DNA from: Cytidiella melzeri
Taxonomy: Eukaryota > Basidiomycota > Agaricomycetes > Polyporales > Irpicaceae
Direction: 5' to 3'
Assembly: GCA_022592445.1 (NCBI GenBank)
Contig: JABYQR010000175.1
Location: 1-64,000, forward strand
Length of the DNA: 64,000 nt
The translations under genes and the position numbers were made by a program. Every line of letters starts with the position of its first letter. The stretch's first letter is position 1. The notes beneath the pieces are model-generated. The model was not told the origin of the DNA. It ran no database searches and was given only the letters and a program-made list of their open reading frames with translations. Positions 47,326 through 58,289 of the stretch are shown in pieces.

Positions 47326-48802
47326 GCTGGACGGTGTGTACGCATCGAGGTACTGGAGGCTTTATATATGACGAAAGAGAGTCAGCATTGAAAGCTCAAA
47401 CTAGAGGGTAGTTTTGTCATGAGACAGAGCACATGCTGCAGCACGGATAAATAAGACGCAGCCAGAGGTCTTCTAACTCGCGAAACAATGTGAGTAGTAG
47501 AAAGAGATGCCGCATGGACGACGAGACATAACGGCATTACAGCACGTGAAAGCCCATGTGCTCTCTGACAATGCATGACGAGTGGGGATATTTGTAGGTG
47601 TGCATCTGCGCGAGTGTAGGAAGGGGTGTGAGTCGGATGCAAGGCTTGGGATGGCCAGACAGCGTCCTTCGAGTCCCACCTGCCAGAGTAAACTGCACGA
47701 GAAAACCACATGCAAATGCTACGCATGTGTGACGACCACTGAGGACTTACGCTGTTCCCCAAATGCTGTCCATAGCAGCGACAAATCTGGCTCCGTACTG
47801 CATATGGTCGCGAGAAATTTGGAGGAGTTAGTACTTTGTGAAGGGACGGATGCAAGTGCGTGAGTTCCTGGTTTATCGTCGCTCTGGTGCCGGTGTACCC
47901 GGGTACCGGTATAGCGTATACAGAAGTGCCTTTTGGTCACCAAGCCACTTTTGTTCATCGATGGGCTTCAGGGTTGTCTATATGTGAAGTAGTGAGACAC
48001 TGCCACATCCTCATGGTCACTTGTGCAGGGCTGCAAGAGAGTTATAATCAAGTTCAAGTGGGCTGCCGGCCCGGCGGATGTAGATCAAAAGATTGAAAAT
48101 TGATGGATCGCCATGTTTAAGAGAAGAAAACGATTTGCATGAGTAATTAGAACCGACATCTGAAACATACTTAACCTTTGACCCGACGATCGTCCTAAAA
48201 AGGAATGGCCGCCTTTCATACACCACAAAGTGTTCCTTGGAAGGCATCTGAGCCAGGATGTCGCATTATGGCTCCATATGAAGCCAAAAACTCGGTCGGC
48301 TGACCGATAGCTCCTCTCGAGTACTATCACCCGTCTTGGACTTGAAATCGCTCTTCAGTTTCCGGTGCTAATGTGCAAAGTACTCGCGGAAGATCAGACC
48401 TCGCCCTTATGCTTGGAAATTTGCAGAAAGGCTCGCATGGCTCACTCCATCATGTTCAAACGAACGGATCACAGCGCAAATGACGCAGGTTCCGTGCAGG
48501 ACAAGCGTTCTTCCAACAAGCTTGTTCAGTCATGAAACCTGTACTTTACTCAATACGATCAAGTGAAGAATGGAATGAGTGAGAAAAAAAACAGATCAAC
48601 TCAAAATCACGGTCGCCGGAGATCAAATCCTGCTTTTGAAGGGCAACCTGATTTGGGCGGTTCCAAGCTCTGCCCTGCAGACTAGCACGAAGCTAGGGCC
48701 ACTCATCCGTCTAGCATGCCATCACACCAGGTACACGAGGGAATGGATAAAGGCGGCGAGGTCCAACACTCGAATCAGTCAAGACTCTAGTCGAGTTCTC
48801 CT
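47326..48802. other. Intergenic, divergent promoters
   Basis: 1.5 kb between the starts of the beta-galactosidase (reverse) and the CFA-type enzyme (forward), so both promoters are here. Apart from the TATA-like site at 47361 I see no gene, RNA or repeat. Confidence 0.4.
47361..47368 (-). promoter_or_regulatory. TATA box of the beta-galactosidase gene
   Basis: The reverse strand reads TATATAAA 36 bases upstream of the ATG at 47325. The location implies a very short 5' UTR, as is common for strongly regulated fungal secreted enzymes. No experimental support. Confidence 0.5.
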
Positions 48803-50912
48803 ATGAGCACCATGGCCGTTGACACCACGACTAAACGCGTCCAGCACCGACGCAACCTGTCGTCTGCCATCTCCGACATATGGAACAACTCGGCTCAGTC
48901 CGCATTCTACTCACTCGCAAGGTCTCAGAAGGTGGCAGGTTTCGCTGAAGCCACTGTTCTCAGGTGCGTATCCAAAAATATCTTGAATTCCATCCCTGGC
49001 TGATCTTTGTACAAACATCAGCACTCTCCAGCGGATCACAAAGGGAAAAATCATCCTGCATGGCCGTCACAACACCTTCCAATTTCCCGCCGACACTCCT
49101 CCCTCATCGCCGCAAGACAGGGCTCCACTGTCGCCCTTGTCCTACCACACCTACCAGTCCTTCGAGAGTACCGTGCCTGAGGCTGAAATCGTGGTGAAGA
49201 ACAACAGCTTCTTCCTGCGCGTCGCCGCCTCACCCGACATCGGCTTCGCTGAGGCGTACATGTACGGCGATATCGATGTAGAACCGGACCACCTGATAGA
49301 GGTCTTCCGCGTACGTCCTTGTCGTCACCGGCATAGTCTCCAGCATTGACTGATTAGCTGTACCACAGATTTTTGTGTTGAACCGCAAGGATGCTTTCGC
49401 TCCTTTGACCAGCTCGGCCCTCACCAAGCTATTCTCCGTCCCTGCGCGGCTGACCGTTGGCCGATTCGTAAACTCTCTGCAAAACTCTCACTCGAACATC
49501 AGTGCTCACTACGACCTCGGTAACGACATGTTCAAGAGTGAGTCGTGCTTACTGCTCATCCTGCTCGACCCGAAATTGACGCATAGTCGTATCCAGCGTT
49601 CTTGTCGAAGGACATGACGTACTCGTGCCCAATCTTCCCCTCTCTCGATAGGCGTAGCAAGCTGAGAGGCCTTCCCGTGGATGACTCAGAGGCCCTTTAC
49701 GACGCTCAGATGCGCAAGTTGCGACATATCATCGAGAAAGCCAAGATATGCCCTGGCGATCGCGTAAGTACAGCGAAATTGATACATCCCTAATGCTTAC
49801 CCTATTGTCAGGTACTCGAGATCGGCTCGGGCTGGGGCTCACTTTCGTTCTTCATCGCTGAGACAGTCGAGGAAACGGTCATTGACACCATTACTCTGTC
49901 CGTTCAGCAAGCCCAGTATGTCCAAGAGAAGATCAAGGAAAAGGGGCTTGAGAGCAGAGTGCGAGTGCATCTCATGGACTACCGCGCTTTGCCGAAGGAA
50001 TGGGAGCACGCCTTCGACAGAGTCGTGAGCATCGAGATGATCGAAGCTGTTGGAAAGGAGTACTACGAGGTCAGCAAGAGTCGTTTGTGAACACACCCAC
50101 TGTCTTCGCTGAACTGATGACTGCGTCCCGAAAGACCTACTTTTCGCAGATCGACTGGGCACTGAAGCTCGAGACAGGGGTAGCCGTCGTCCAGAGCAGC
50201 ACGATTGCGGAGAGCAGATACGACGATTACGTGAAGACGGAGGACTTCATCCGTAAATGGGTAAGCCGCCAAATTCTTGCTTGGATCTTGTCTCACTCGA
50301 AAACTAATTGGACTGTTTCATCCAGAGTACGTTTTACATTCCCCCCTGAACTTCGTCTGGACTTCGAGGCACTGACCAAGGCTCTTGCTGTATCTAGTTT
50401 TCCCAGGCGGTTTACTGCCAACCATCGCCGTCATGACATCTGCCAGCCACGCAGGTTCCTCCGGTCGTCTCGTGGTAGAGTCGGTCAACAACATTGGACC
50501 ACATTACGTTCGCACCTTGCGTGAGTGGAGGAGAGGATTCGAATCCGGATTTGTACCATCAGGAGACAACAAGTACGGGGCGATCGAACAATGTACGTTG
50601 CTGCACGTAAGCTCCGTGTGTTTATGACGGCTTACCCAACAATGGTCTAGGTCTAAGAGATGAGTTCCCCGATGTCATGAACGGGCCACGCGCGAAAGAG
50701 GAGATCGAAGTATTCCGCCGCAAGTGGATCTACTACTTGTACGCCCTGCGAGTTCTCGGTATTGCCCATGTGACAGACTCTGACACGCCTTTTGCCATCA
50801 CAGCTGCTACAGCGAGGCTGGATTCGCGATGCGTCTCCTGGGAGGTAAGTCGTGCTTCGTCTTACCCATGGAACCGGTCGAGCTCACGCCGAGCTTACAG
50901 TTCACATTCTAA
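48803..50912 (+). CDS. Cyclopropane-fatty-acyl-phospholipid synthase-like methyltransferase
   Basis: SAM-dependent methyltransferase acting on double bonds of membrane lipids. The ATG at 48803 is followed nine bases later by another in better context (ACCATGG). The N-terminal domain has RITKGKIILHGRHNTFQFP and FFLRVAASPDIGFAEAYMYG. The catalytic domain has NISAHYDLGNDMFK, then MTYSCPIFP, VLEIGSGWGSLSFFIAE (SAM motif I), TLSVQQAQYV, RVVSIEMIEAVG, YFSQIDWALK, VFPGGLLPTIAVM, VESVNNIGPHYVRTLREW and FRRKWIYYLYAL. These are the CFA family blocks in order. About nine introns; one begins GTCAGC (near 50070). The final exon is four codons (FTF and stop) after an intron ending CTTACAG. Whether it makes cyclopropane or methyl-branched lipids cannot be read. 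Confidence 0.9.
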
Positions 50913-51056
50913 CTTTGATTCGAGAGGGAAATACGGATTATGGCTGTCAAGTTTTCGGATGAATCAGTTTGGCTGGTGTTGTAATTTAGAGAACCACCCA
51001 CTAACATACTTACCAGTAGTTGTACGATACTACGCTTAAACAGTTCCTTTCTGAAA

Positions 51057-52701
51057 TCATGTAGAATTGGTTTCCTTTACTTCTGTCACCGCTTCCCAGG
51101 CCTTGAGATGGGTCTCATACCACTCCCAGACGACCCTGCCAACACCCTCACCTCCGTATTCCCCATCGTCCTCAATCTCGAGATCAGGTCCGTCTTCTTT
51201 CTTTTTGCCTGGTGTAGAAGCTTTCTCTTTTCCCTTGCCTCCGTTTACTGAAGGAGCGTCTGGCAAGAGTGGGACATTGAGGATTACGACAGAGCACTCG
51301 CGATACAAGGCGCCGGGTTTGATGACTTCCGTGAACGAGTTGTCGCTGCCAGGACCACTGGCGGTAGCATTGGCAGACGAAGGATCTGTGGCTGCTGCCA
51401 AGTGAGCCAAGGCGCGTTTGAACGGAGAAGGAAGGAATAGTGCGTGTAAGATGCTTTGCACAGCCATGATTGGTGATTTCGCAAGCAACCATACTGCAGG
51501 ATACATAAGGAGGTATCTAGGACGGTTGAGCATACGTTTTGTGAGTTGCCGACGGTCGACTTACAAGAGAAAGAGTAGCCAAGATCCAGTCTCGTTCCCG
51601 AGACCAAGAAGTGCACGGATCGTCTCTGCTCGACTTACACCGGGGCAAACGGAGACAGCTACGATATTCGAAGGTAACTTCGACTCGGCTGTCTTCTCCG
51701 GAGTGGGAGACGACGCAGGTTCATTCCCAGATGTGGGACCACTACCAGGAGGTTTCGAGTCCCATGTTGGTGCTCGATTAGGTAGAGCATTCAGTATGCG
51801 CTGCAGATGCCGAGAGAAGACTATAGTGCGCAGGGCACGATGCCCTTCCATTTGCAACAGAGGACGAGAGACGGTTGTTTGCGTTTCCGTCGACATACTC
51901 GAAACGAGGTCCGAAGTGAAGGTCGGATTTGCGGCGGCATAGAATGGGTTGACGAGGTGTACGATGCGTATGTCACGTTCGACAGGCGCGACTAGGAGAG
52001 CAGGAAGTAGGAGGGTGCTGATGAGGAATGTTGCCAAGGACGCAGCTTCTCTTTGCTCCTTTAGTTGCGCCTTTGAGCCGAAGAACGACCCAATACATGC
52101 ATATTCGTGCGCAAAGACTACGGCGTCCAAGCGCTGATCGTCACCAGTCAGAAACTTGGTGCAGAACTCGCGAATGGACTTTGGAGACGTCAGGTCTGCG
52201 TGCTCAGTGTATACGTGTTCGTTCTTTGTTTCTTCGCGTAATGCTGGGATGAGAAGTGTTGCGAAAGGATGCTCCAGCGGGTATGGAGAGATGGCAATTA
52301 CATGTGCCCCACGACTTGCAAGATTCGATATGACTGTGAGTCCTAGAGGAGTGAACGATCCCTATAATATCTCAGCTTGAGCCTGCAGCAAAGCAAAAGA
52401 ATAACGCACCGTGACTAGGATTGTGCGTGCATGCAAGTCTCTCTCTCTGTTCGTAGTGCGGCCTTGGGCGAATGCGTGTGTCACAACTATGACTATGGCG
52501 GAAATGGCGACATGCCAGTAATATTCCGGGGGTATGGCATCTGAGACAAGAGTGTAGGCTGCCTGCAACACCATCACACGCTAGCTCGTTTCAAAAGGGA
52601 TTCTCAAAGAACAAACGAAGACATACCACGACAAGCTGTGTGGGGTGTAGCGGGTCAACGCCGTGACGGCCTGAGCTGGTAGCGAATTGTGACAAGGTCA
52701 T
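51057..52701 (-). CDS. SDR-like membrane protein, catalytic motif altered
   Basis: Short-chain dehydrogenase/reductase-like protein. The ATG at 52701 begins MTLSQFATSSGRHGVDPLH; a 67-nt intron joins TQLVV to AAYTLVSDA. One membrane helix (YWHVAISAIVIVVTHAFA) precedes the Rossmann start TILVTGSFTPLGLTVISNLA (glycine motif TGxxxxLG) and ASRGAHVIAISP. ADLTSP and RLDAVVFAHEYAC are the usual beta-4 and Asn/Ala region in altered form. Where SDRs have YxxxK this protein reads IVFSRHLQRI, so Tyr and Lys are lost; VSVCPGVSRAET after it is normal. A second hydrophobic stretch (YLLMYPAVWLLAKSP) and an acidic tail end it. It may bind nucleotide without classical catalysis. Tail to tail with the CFA-like gene. 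Confidence 0.75.
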
Positions 52702-52909
52702 GTGGAGTGTGACATGGCCCGTCACGCGTCTTGGTGGGACGCATCCTGAGCCAAATACGCTTTCTTTGCTCCATTGTCTTTGTCGAACGCATGCTTGATC
52801 CTGACCTAGCGAAAGCCGCACGGCCTCCTCGTGCTGGCCAGAACTTGCAGATATATAGGGACTTCACATTCTCCACTGCCCTCCTGCACCGTCTTTACCT
52901 CTCGAAGCC
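52702..52909. promoter_or_regulatory. Shared divergent promoter, SDR-like / kinase-like
   Basis: 208 bases separate the two start codons, so the promoters overlap. A TATA-like ATATATAGGG at about 52851 lies 60 bases before the forward ATG. Co-regulation is possible but inferred only from layout. Confidence 0.5.
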
Positions 52910-54688
52910 ATGTCTGCATTGCCTGACGAGACTGTGACTGGGCCCGAGATGCCCCTCGCAGGATACCACCGCTACCCGCCTGACAAACAAGGTCGCACTC
53001 GCTACGTCCGACTTTCTTGGCCTCGCGATCCCGAGGGCCAGATCCTGCAGAAGCCTGGGCCGGCAGGCAAACGACCTCCCAACGGTATCATTTGGGGGCA
53101 CACCCTAGATGAGTTCTTCTCCATCGACCGTTTACCGGACCCGAATGTCGGCGTTGTGACGATTTGGTCGCGCAGCATGCTCAAAGTATTCGGAGAGAAC
53201 TACTACGAAAGCCAGTGGAAATATACAGATCGCGACTCTGTGCCGCACAAAAGGAAGCCGTGGCCAGTCCTCAAGCTCAAGCTGCCGAAAGGAGAAGTTC
53301 TATCCGATTACATCTTGAGCGAAGATATTCTGGACTTTGGCCAGATATTTCCTGGCTGTCCTGTAGGACGATGGCAGGTATGGCCCCTTCGTAATGATGA
53401 CCCTGATGAAGTGAGTGCGCACCGATGATAATACAGCTCTCATTCATTCGTGCTCCCCACTGAAGGACATGGTCATGGGCCACGCTGCCGACCTTGTGGC
53501 TGCTGGAAATCCTGGTGATATCTCGCAAGATTCGATAATCGAGGAGCCTTTGTTTCCCGACAATTTTTTCAAAAACGGTAACGGGAATTCTCCTTACAAG
53601 CGACAAGGGCGCACTATAGAACTCAGAGCGTATCAACCAAGTTACGACTACAAGCCGTACAATATGCCAGCGGCCCTGAGCGCTGCTCGTGACTCGCCCT
53701 TTAGCACGGAAGACATACCAAAGCTCGAAGAGTCTATACCCGACATGTACTTTCCTGACTATCTGCTTGTGCACGATCCTCACGACGTCTTGCTGGGCAA
53801 CGGTCAAAACAAGACAGACAACAAACTTCCTTCCAAGCTTCCTCCTCCCCGTAGATATAAACGCGCTAGACCGGGTATATCTAAGCAGAAGCAGGACGAA
53901 GCTTCCAAATTAGAGGCTTGGAAGGGGCGCGAGACTGTCGCTCATCTGTACCTGCACCAGAATAATCGATTTGGTGTCGGTCATCATTCTCTCGTCTACC
54001 GTGCGCCTCTGGAACTGCCGCCTCCTCTGTCCGCTCGGTCGAGGAACGGCCGCGTGACAGTCGCAGCCAAGATCGCAATGTTAGGCGGCAGCGAACGCGC
54101 GATGCTCGAGAACGAGGCGAAGATTTACGACGAGATGCCAAAACACATGTTCGAGGATTGGTGCGGCTACAATCTTGTCACGCCCGTTCCGCATCCCGTC
54201 CCTGTCGGTCCTGTCTTACCCAAGTTCTATGGTTACTACGAACCTGTTAAGAACGCTCAATACAGAGACAGATCGAGTCCAATTCTGCTCCTCGAAGAAT
54301 GCGGCGAGCCGATCGAGCCACACAAGCTCACTCTCGACCAGAAGTGCGTGTCAGCTCCTCCACTGATCTCCTTGACACTGAACAAAGTGAATTCACATGT
54401 AGGACCGAATGTTTTTCTCTCATGTTCCGTCTTCATCTAGAGAACGTGGTGCAAAACTCGTACTATGTTCGTAACATCCTTCGACAGCCAGGTCCTCTGT
54501 ATGTGGCTCCGGAAGAGCGTTCGAAGGACACTCCCAGTTTCCGGGTGATTGACTTTGGGAGGGCGTCGGTCCACCCACCGAGATCGCCATCAGACCACCA
54601 GTATTACGATACCGGTATTGATGCAATGTTCAGAGCAGAGGAAGCATTGGCTCGCGAGCAGCTGGGGATCGAAAAGTTTCGCTTTTGA
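52910..54688 (+). CDS. Protein kinase-like protein without the HRD aspartate
   Basis: About 540 residues in three exons. The ATG at 52910 starts MSALPDETVTGPEM. The first 150 residues are an unknown domain rich in Trp and Pro (NGIIWGHTLDEFFSIDRL). The kinase-like half begins near FGVGHHSLVYRAPLEL (glycine loop), then RVTVAAKIAML (the usual Lys), RAMLENEAKIYDEM (helix C Glu), LLLEECGEPIEP (hinge). The catalytic loop reads VVQNSYYVRNIL, with no His-Arg-Asp, but the Asn is kept, and the metal site VIDFGRA is present. This pattern matches a family of kinase-like proteins common in Agaricomycetes. Introns begin GTGAGT after DPDE and GTGCGT after LDQ. It may still bind ATP; phosphotransfer is doubtful. 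Confidence 0.75.
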
Positions 54689-55078
54689 CCAAATGCTGGA
54701 ATCTGATTTGGAGGCTCTGTCTATTATTTCTTTGACGAATCGAACCATTTCTTGACCGGTGATATAGTGCAGCGGCAAGATGTCCTCCATGGTGCAATCT
54801 TGTTGGAATAACACCGTACGCACATCCTTTCGTCACCGAGCTTTGTAGGAACACCCAGTCGCGAACTAGTGAGGGCTTCGGTAGTAAGCACTGTACTTGG
54901 CCTTCAACAGCGCAACGAACTCAGACACCCACCTGCTTCCATGGCTCCCCGAATTCACAAGTCCAGTATCAAACAGTGGACACATGTGAAGCTAGTTAGC
55001 ATGTGGCTGGAGGCGGCAGATTATCCTGTTTTGCTGGGTAGGCCCCTCGGATTTGTTGTCTGCGTCTACGTACGGGGG
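54689..55078. other. Intergenic, convergent 3' ends
   Basis: 390 bases between two convergent stop codons; presumably 3' UTRs. No gene or repeat seen. Confidence 0.5.
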
Positions 55079-57758
55079 TTATATTTGAGATGTGCGTGTA
55101 AGTTCATCAGATCTAGGCATCTCCCTATATTCGTGCTCATCGGCAATCGACCTCCCGAAGGAGGTAGTGCATATGTTTGGGTGTGGGTCGATGTGCTGCG
55201 TACGAGTTTTACGTTTCTTCGCGACCGGGTTCTCTACAGGTTCTGGTAAAACGCTGTGAGGGCGGATTGTTTGTACAGGTTCGGTGACCGGCGCAGGCTC
55301 CAACACAGGCCAATCGGCCAGCGATGGTCGCTGCCGGGGATCTATCGCTTCCAGCTTCAGCGCAAAAGCACGCAAACGCCCGCCGTCCGTCTTCGCCTTA
55401 TTGAGCAGGTACAAGATGACGTGCCCAGATGACCATCGGTCAGCCCGGAGTGGGCTGTATAATGAAGAGTCGGACACCTCGGGCGCCGTCCAGCCCTCCG
55501 TCCCACACGAACCAACAACTTCCTCGTCTTCGTCCTTCAGCTGAATGGCACAATCGAAGTCGATGATCTTCGGACAAAAGTAGCGGTCGACAACAATGTT
55601 GGCGGGCTTGATGTCGCAATGGGCGATAGATAGCCTGTGCAGATAAGCCAGACCATAGATGAGGCCTGAGCAAACACGTGCCGTGTACGGATGTAGCTTG
55701 GTAGAGAGGTAGTTCGCAATGGGTGTCATCTCGGGCAGGATTATCCACGACTCTGACGGTGAGCTGACCCAGTCATACAAATGGATGACATGATCACAGG
55801 TTGGTTTGGTAGTCTTCAGAAGCTGGAGGATCTTCAGCTCGTCGGAACCCTTGCGAACCTTCTTCGCGATGAACCTCATCCTCCTGTCCGAGAGTTTGTA
55901 CACAGATAAGATGTGCGCCGGATACTAAAAGACCGTACGTGAGCGCTTATACCACGGTCACCATTATAGAACACCGTCTCACCTCGACCAACGAACCCCA
56001 CTCGCCGCCGCTTTCATCGACGTGAATATCCGGTTCCACTCCATATCCAATCGACCTCAGAAGCGCGCCTTTGTCTTCGTCCGCGTGTGCAGACTCTCCT
56101 CGTGTACCTCCTCCGTTGTTGTCTTCATGGTCATCTTCATTGGGCCTACGCCTCTTGTTCTTGCTCTTAGTAATCCTGGAATGGGCGGAGGGCAGGTTGT
56201 AATATCTTTTTGCTGTCCAAACATCCTGCGTGAACTCGCTGACCTTCATCTTCGTGTCGTTGTCCTCAGGGCTACGGCCTAACATATACGAGAGATTATG
56301 CAAGTCGCGAGCAAAGATGACACGGTCTTGAGACTTGCTAACAAGAAAAGTGTCCTTGGTGTAGTAGACCTAAGGATGATAAGTTTTCAGACGCTTGGTT
56401 TAGGTGAAGAACAGTGAACGTACGGCGCTGTCCTTAGAATTTTGAAAAAGTAAATAGCGGACGGTCGTGCCATTGTCCTCGACATATACGCATACGAGAA
56501 CAAACTTCTTTTCCTGATTGTACTCGGCCACACCTCGATTCGCGAAACGAACGACAGAGGCTCCAGCCAGGAGGAGTCTGACTTGGTCAAAAGGCATGAG
56601 CCCGTTTCTAGGTTGAGTCGAGTTCACTTCTACAAGTAGGCGAGGGAGACCTGAACTCCAAATCGAAAAGTCGCTCTTAGGTCTGTAGGTTCGATATCTT
56701 TCTTCGAGTCTGGAAGTTGCGTCGTGTTCAGCGGATGTGATGATAAGCATGAAAGGCCATGATTGCGTCTTTCTGCAAAGACCCTGTTTAATTGCAAGAA
56801 GCGAGGCAAGCATGAATACGTACCGCATAATAGTGAGCTTGGTATCTTCGGGGAGATCAAGCATAGCACCGAAGGAGTAGAGTGCATGGAATGCGTCTTC
56901 TTTCAAAGCATTTTCGAGAGCCCCCTTCAAGTTTGGTGACCGCCAAAGTCTTTCCCAATCTAAAGATCTCAACCATTGAATATGAGCCGCTTCTGTTTCA
57001 CCAGCAAGCCGGTAATGGCCCTCCTGCTGAGATACGCTATGCTGAGAATCCTCGTCCTCCGATAAGTATACACCGTCAGGGGTGCCGGGAAATTGGCACT
57101 GATGGTTGGCCAGTATTGAATTACTCAATAATCAGGAAAGGACGACAATGATCATACTCACCTCTGTGGAAATGATTGCTTGCTTGGTCAGCAGGTCTTT
57201 AAAGTTCGCTACGAACTCGGGGACTCGTTCTGGCGGACATTCCTGTATTCCGTTCAGCTGGACATCGCCTTCCTCGAACTTGTCATGCTTTGAGACTTTG
57301 ATGAATGTCTCATGATACTTCTTGTATCTGTCGTACTCGCTTGCTGCGAGCGTATGAATTCCATCCCTAAAAGATGCCCTCGGCACAATGACCACATCAA
57401 GCTGCTCACTGCGGTCAGCATTGGCTGAAAAGTGCTTGCCGACGGTGTGCAATTCATTGAGTCTCTCGAACTTGCCCGCGGCTAACACAGCCAGTGCGCG
57501 TTCATGCCTATTATCCGTCGGTTCGAGGAAAAAGTTGGAACACTGGAGAGTACTGAGGTCAGTGCAGATACAGCTGAGGCACTGCGCCTCTCTAACCTTG
57601 TACAAATCGTTTGTGTTGGCAGCGCTCAAGTTGGGATAACTTTTACATATTAACTCGATCACTTCAAAAATGGTGTCTTCAGCTTGCACTCGGACAGTAC
57701 CTGCGCTGAGGTGTGGATGGTGCGGAGCGAGGTACTTGAGCCTTAACGTGGCGGACAT
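55079..57758 (-). CDS. Crinkler-type (CR) protein: header, nuclease-like region, kinase
   Basis: About 830 residues in five or six exons. The ATG at 57758 begins MSATLRLKYLAP. Residues about 1-130 are a ubiquitin-like Crinkler header: TVRVQAEDTIFEVIELICK, ANTNDLYK, FFLEPTDNRHERAL and EQLDVVIVPR. A 54-nt segment between LYK and CSNFF may be an intron. The middle holds WLRSLDWERLW and KSDFSIWSSGLPRLLVEVNS, which looks like a PD-(D/E)XK nuclease core with Asn for the Lys. A low-complexity basic linker (SKNKRRRPNEDD) leads to a Ser/Thr kinase: RFIAKKV (Lys), SDELKILQLL (Glu), LSIAHCDIKPANIVV (HCD), KIIDFDCAIQL (DFD instead of DFG), EGWTAPEV. AKKRKTR near the end is NLS-like. Such nuclease-kinase CR proteins are known as secreted or intragenomic effectors; no signal peptide is visible. 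Confidence 0.68.
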
Positions 57759-58289
57759 GGTAGTACAGAGTTGAAGTTGAAGATTGTCACGAAGCGTGAA
57801 TATGACGGTGACGCGCCTCAGGGCCACAGTCACAGGGACTAGTCGCATCCCGAGAGTGGTGTTCAAGTTATGTGCTGGATCTCTGCCCTATATTCTATGT
57901 AAACCCCTTTACAGATTGCCATAGCTATCACACAGCTATAGACATCATATTTCAATGAAAAGTTGAAGCTTGCTGGAGAGTATATAATCATGTAAGATAG
58001 TTCTAATATAATCTCGCTTAGACAGCTGTGAGTTAAAATGTAAGATAGGTAACAATATATAGTCTAGCTGAGTCAAAATTCAAAGAGGACTAGAGATTTG
58101 AGTATAAGATCACTCCTAATTAGCCTGTAGTATTTTTTCAGCTGAAGATCATTCTTGAATACCACAACCATGCCATACTTGTACCAGTCCGAAACACGCT
58201 TACAATACTCATTACTGCGAACAAACCGAGAATTAAGGTATCGTTAGACTCTGAAGTCGTAAAATGCAATGTCCTGTTCAACGCTTGAT
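57759..58289. other. AT-rich intergenic region
   Basis: 530 bases, notably AT-rich from 57890 to 58140, with scattered TATAGCT and CTAGAGATT-like text. It includes the Crinkler promoter and the hydrolase 3' UTR. No gene found. Confidence 0.45.

Noticed and set aside
50530..50545. Palindrome GGATTCGAATCC as a regulatory site
   Set aside because: It lies within conserved CFA-family coding sequence (WRRGFESG region).
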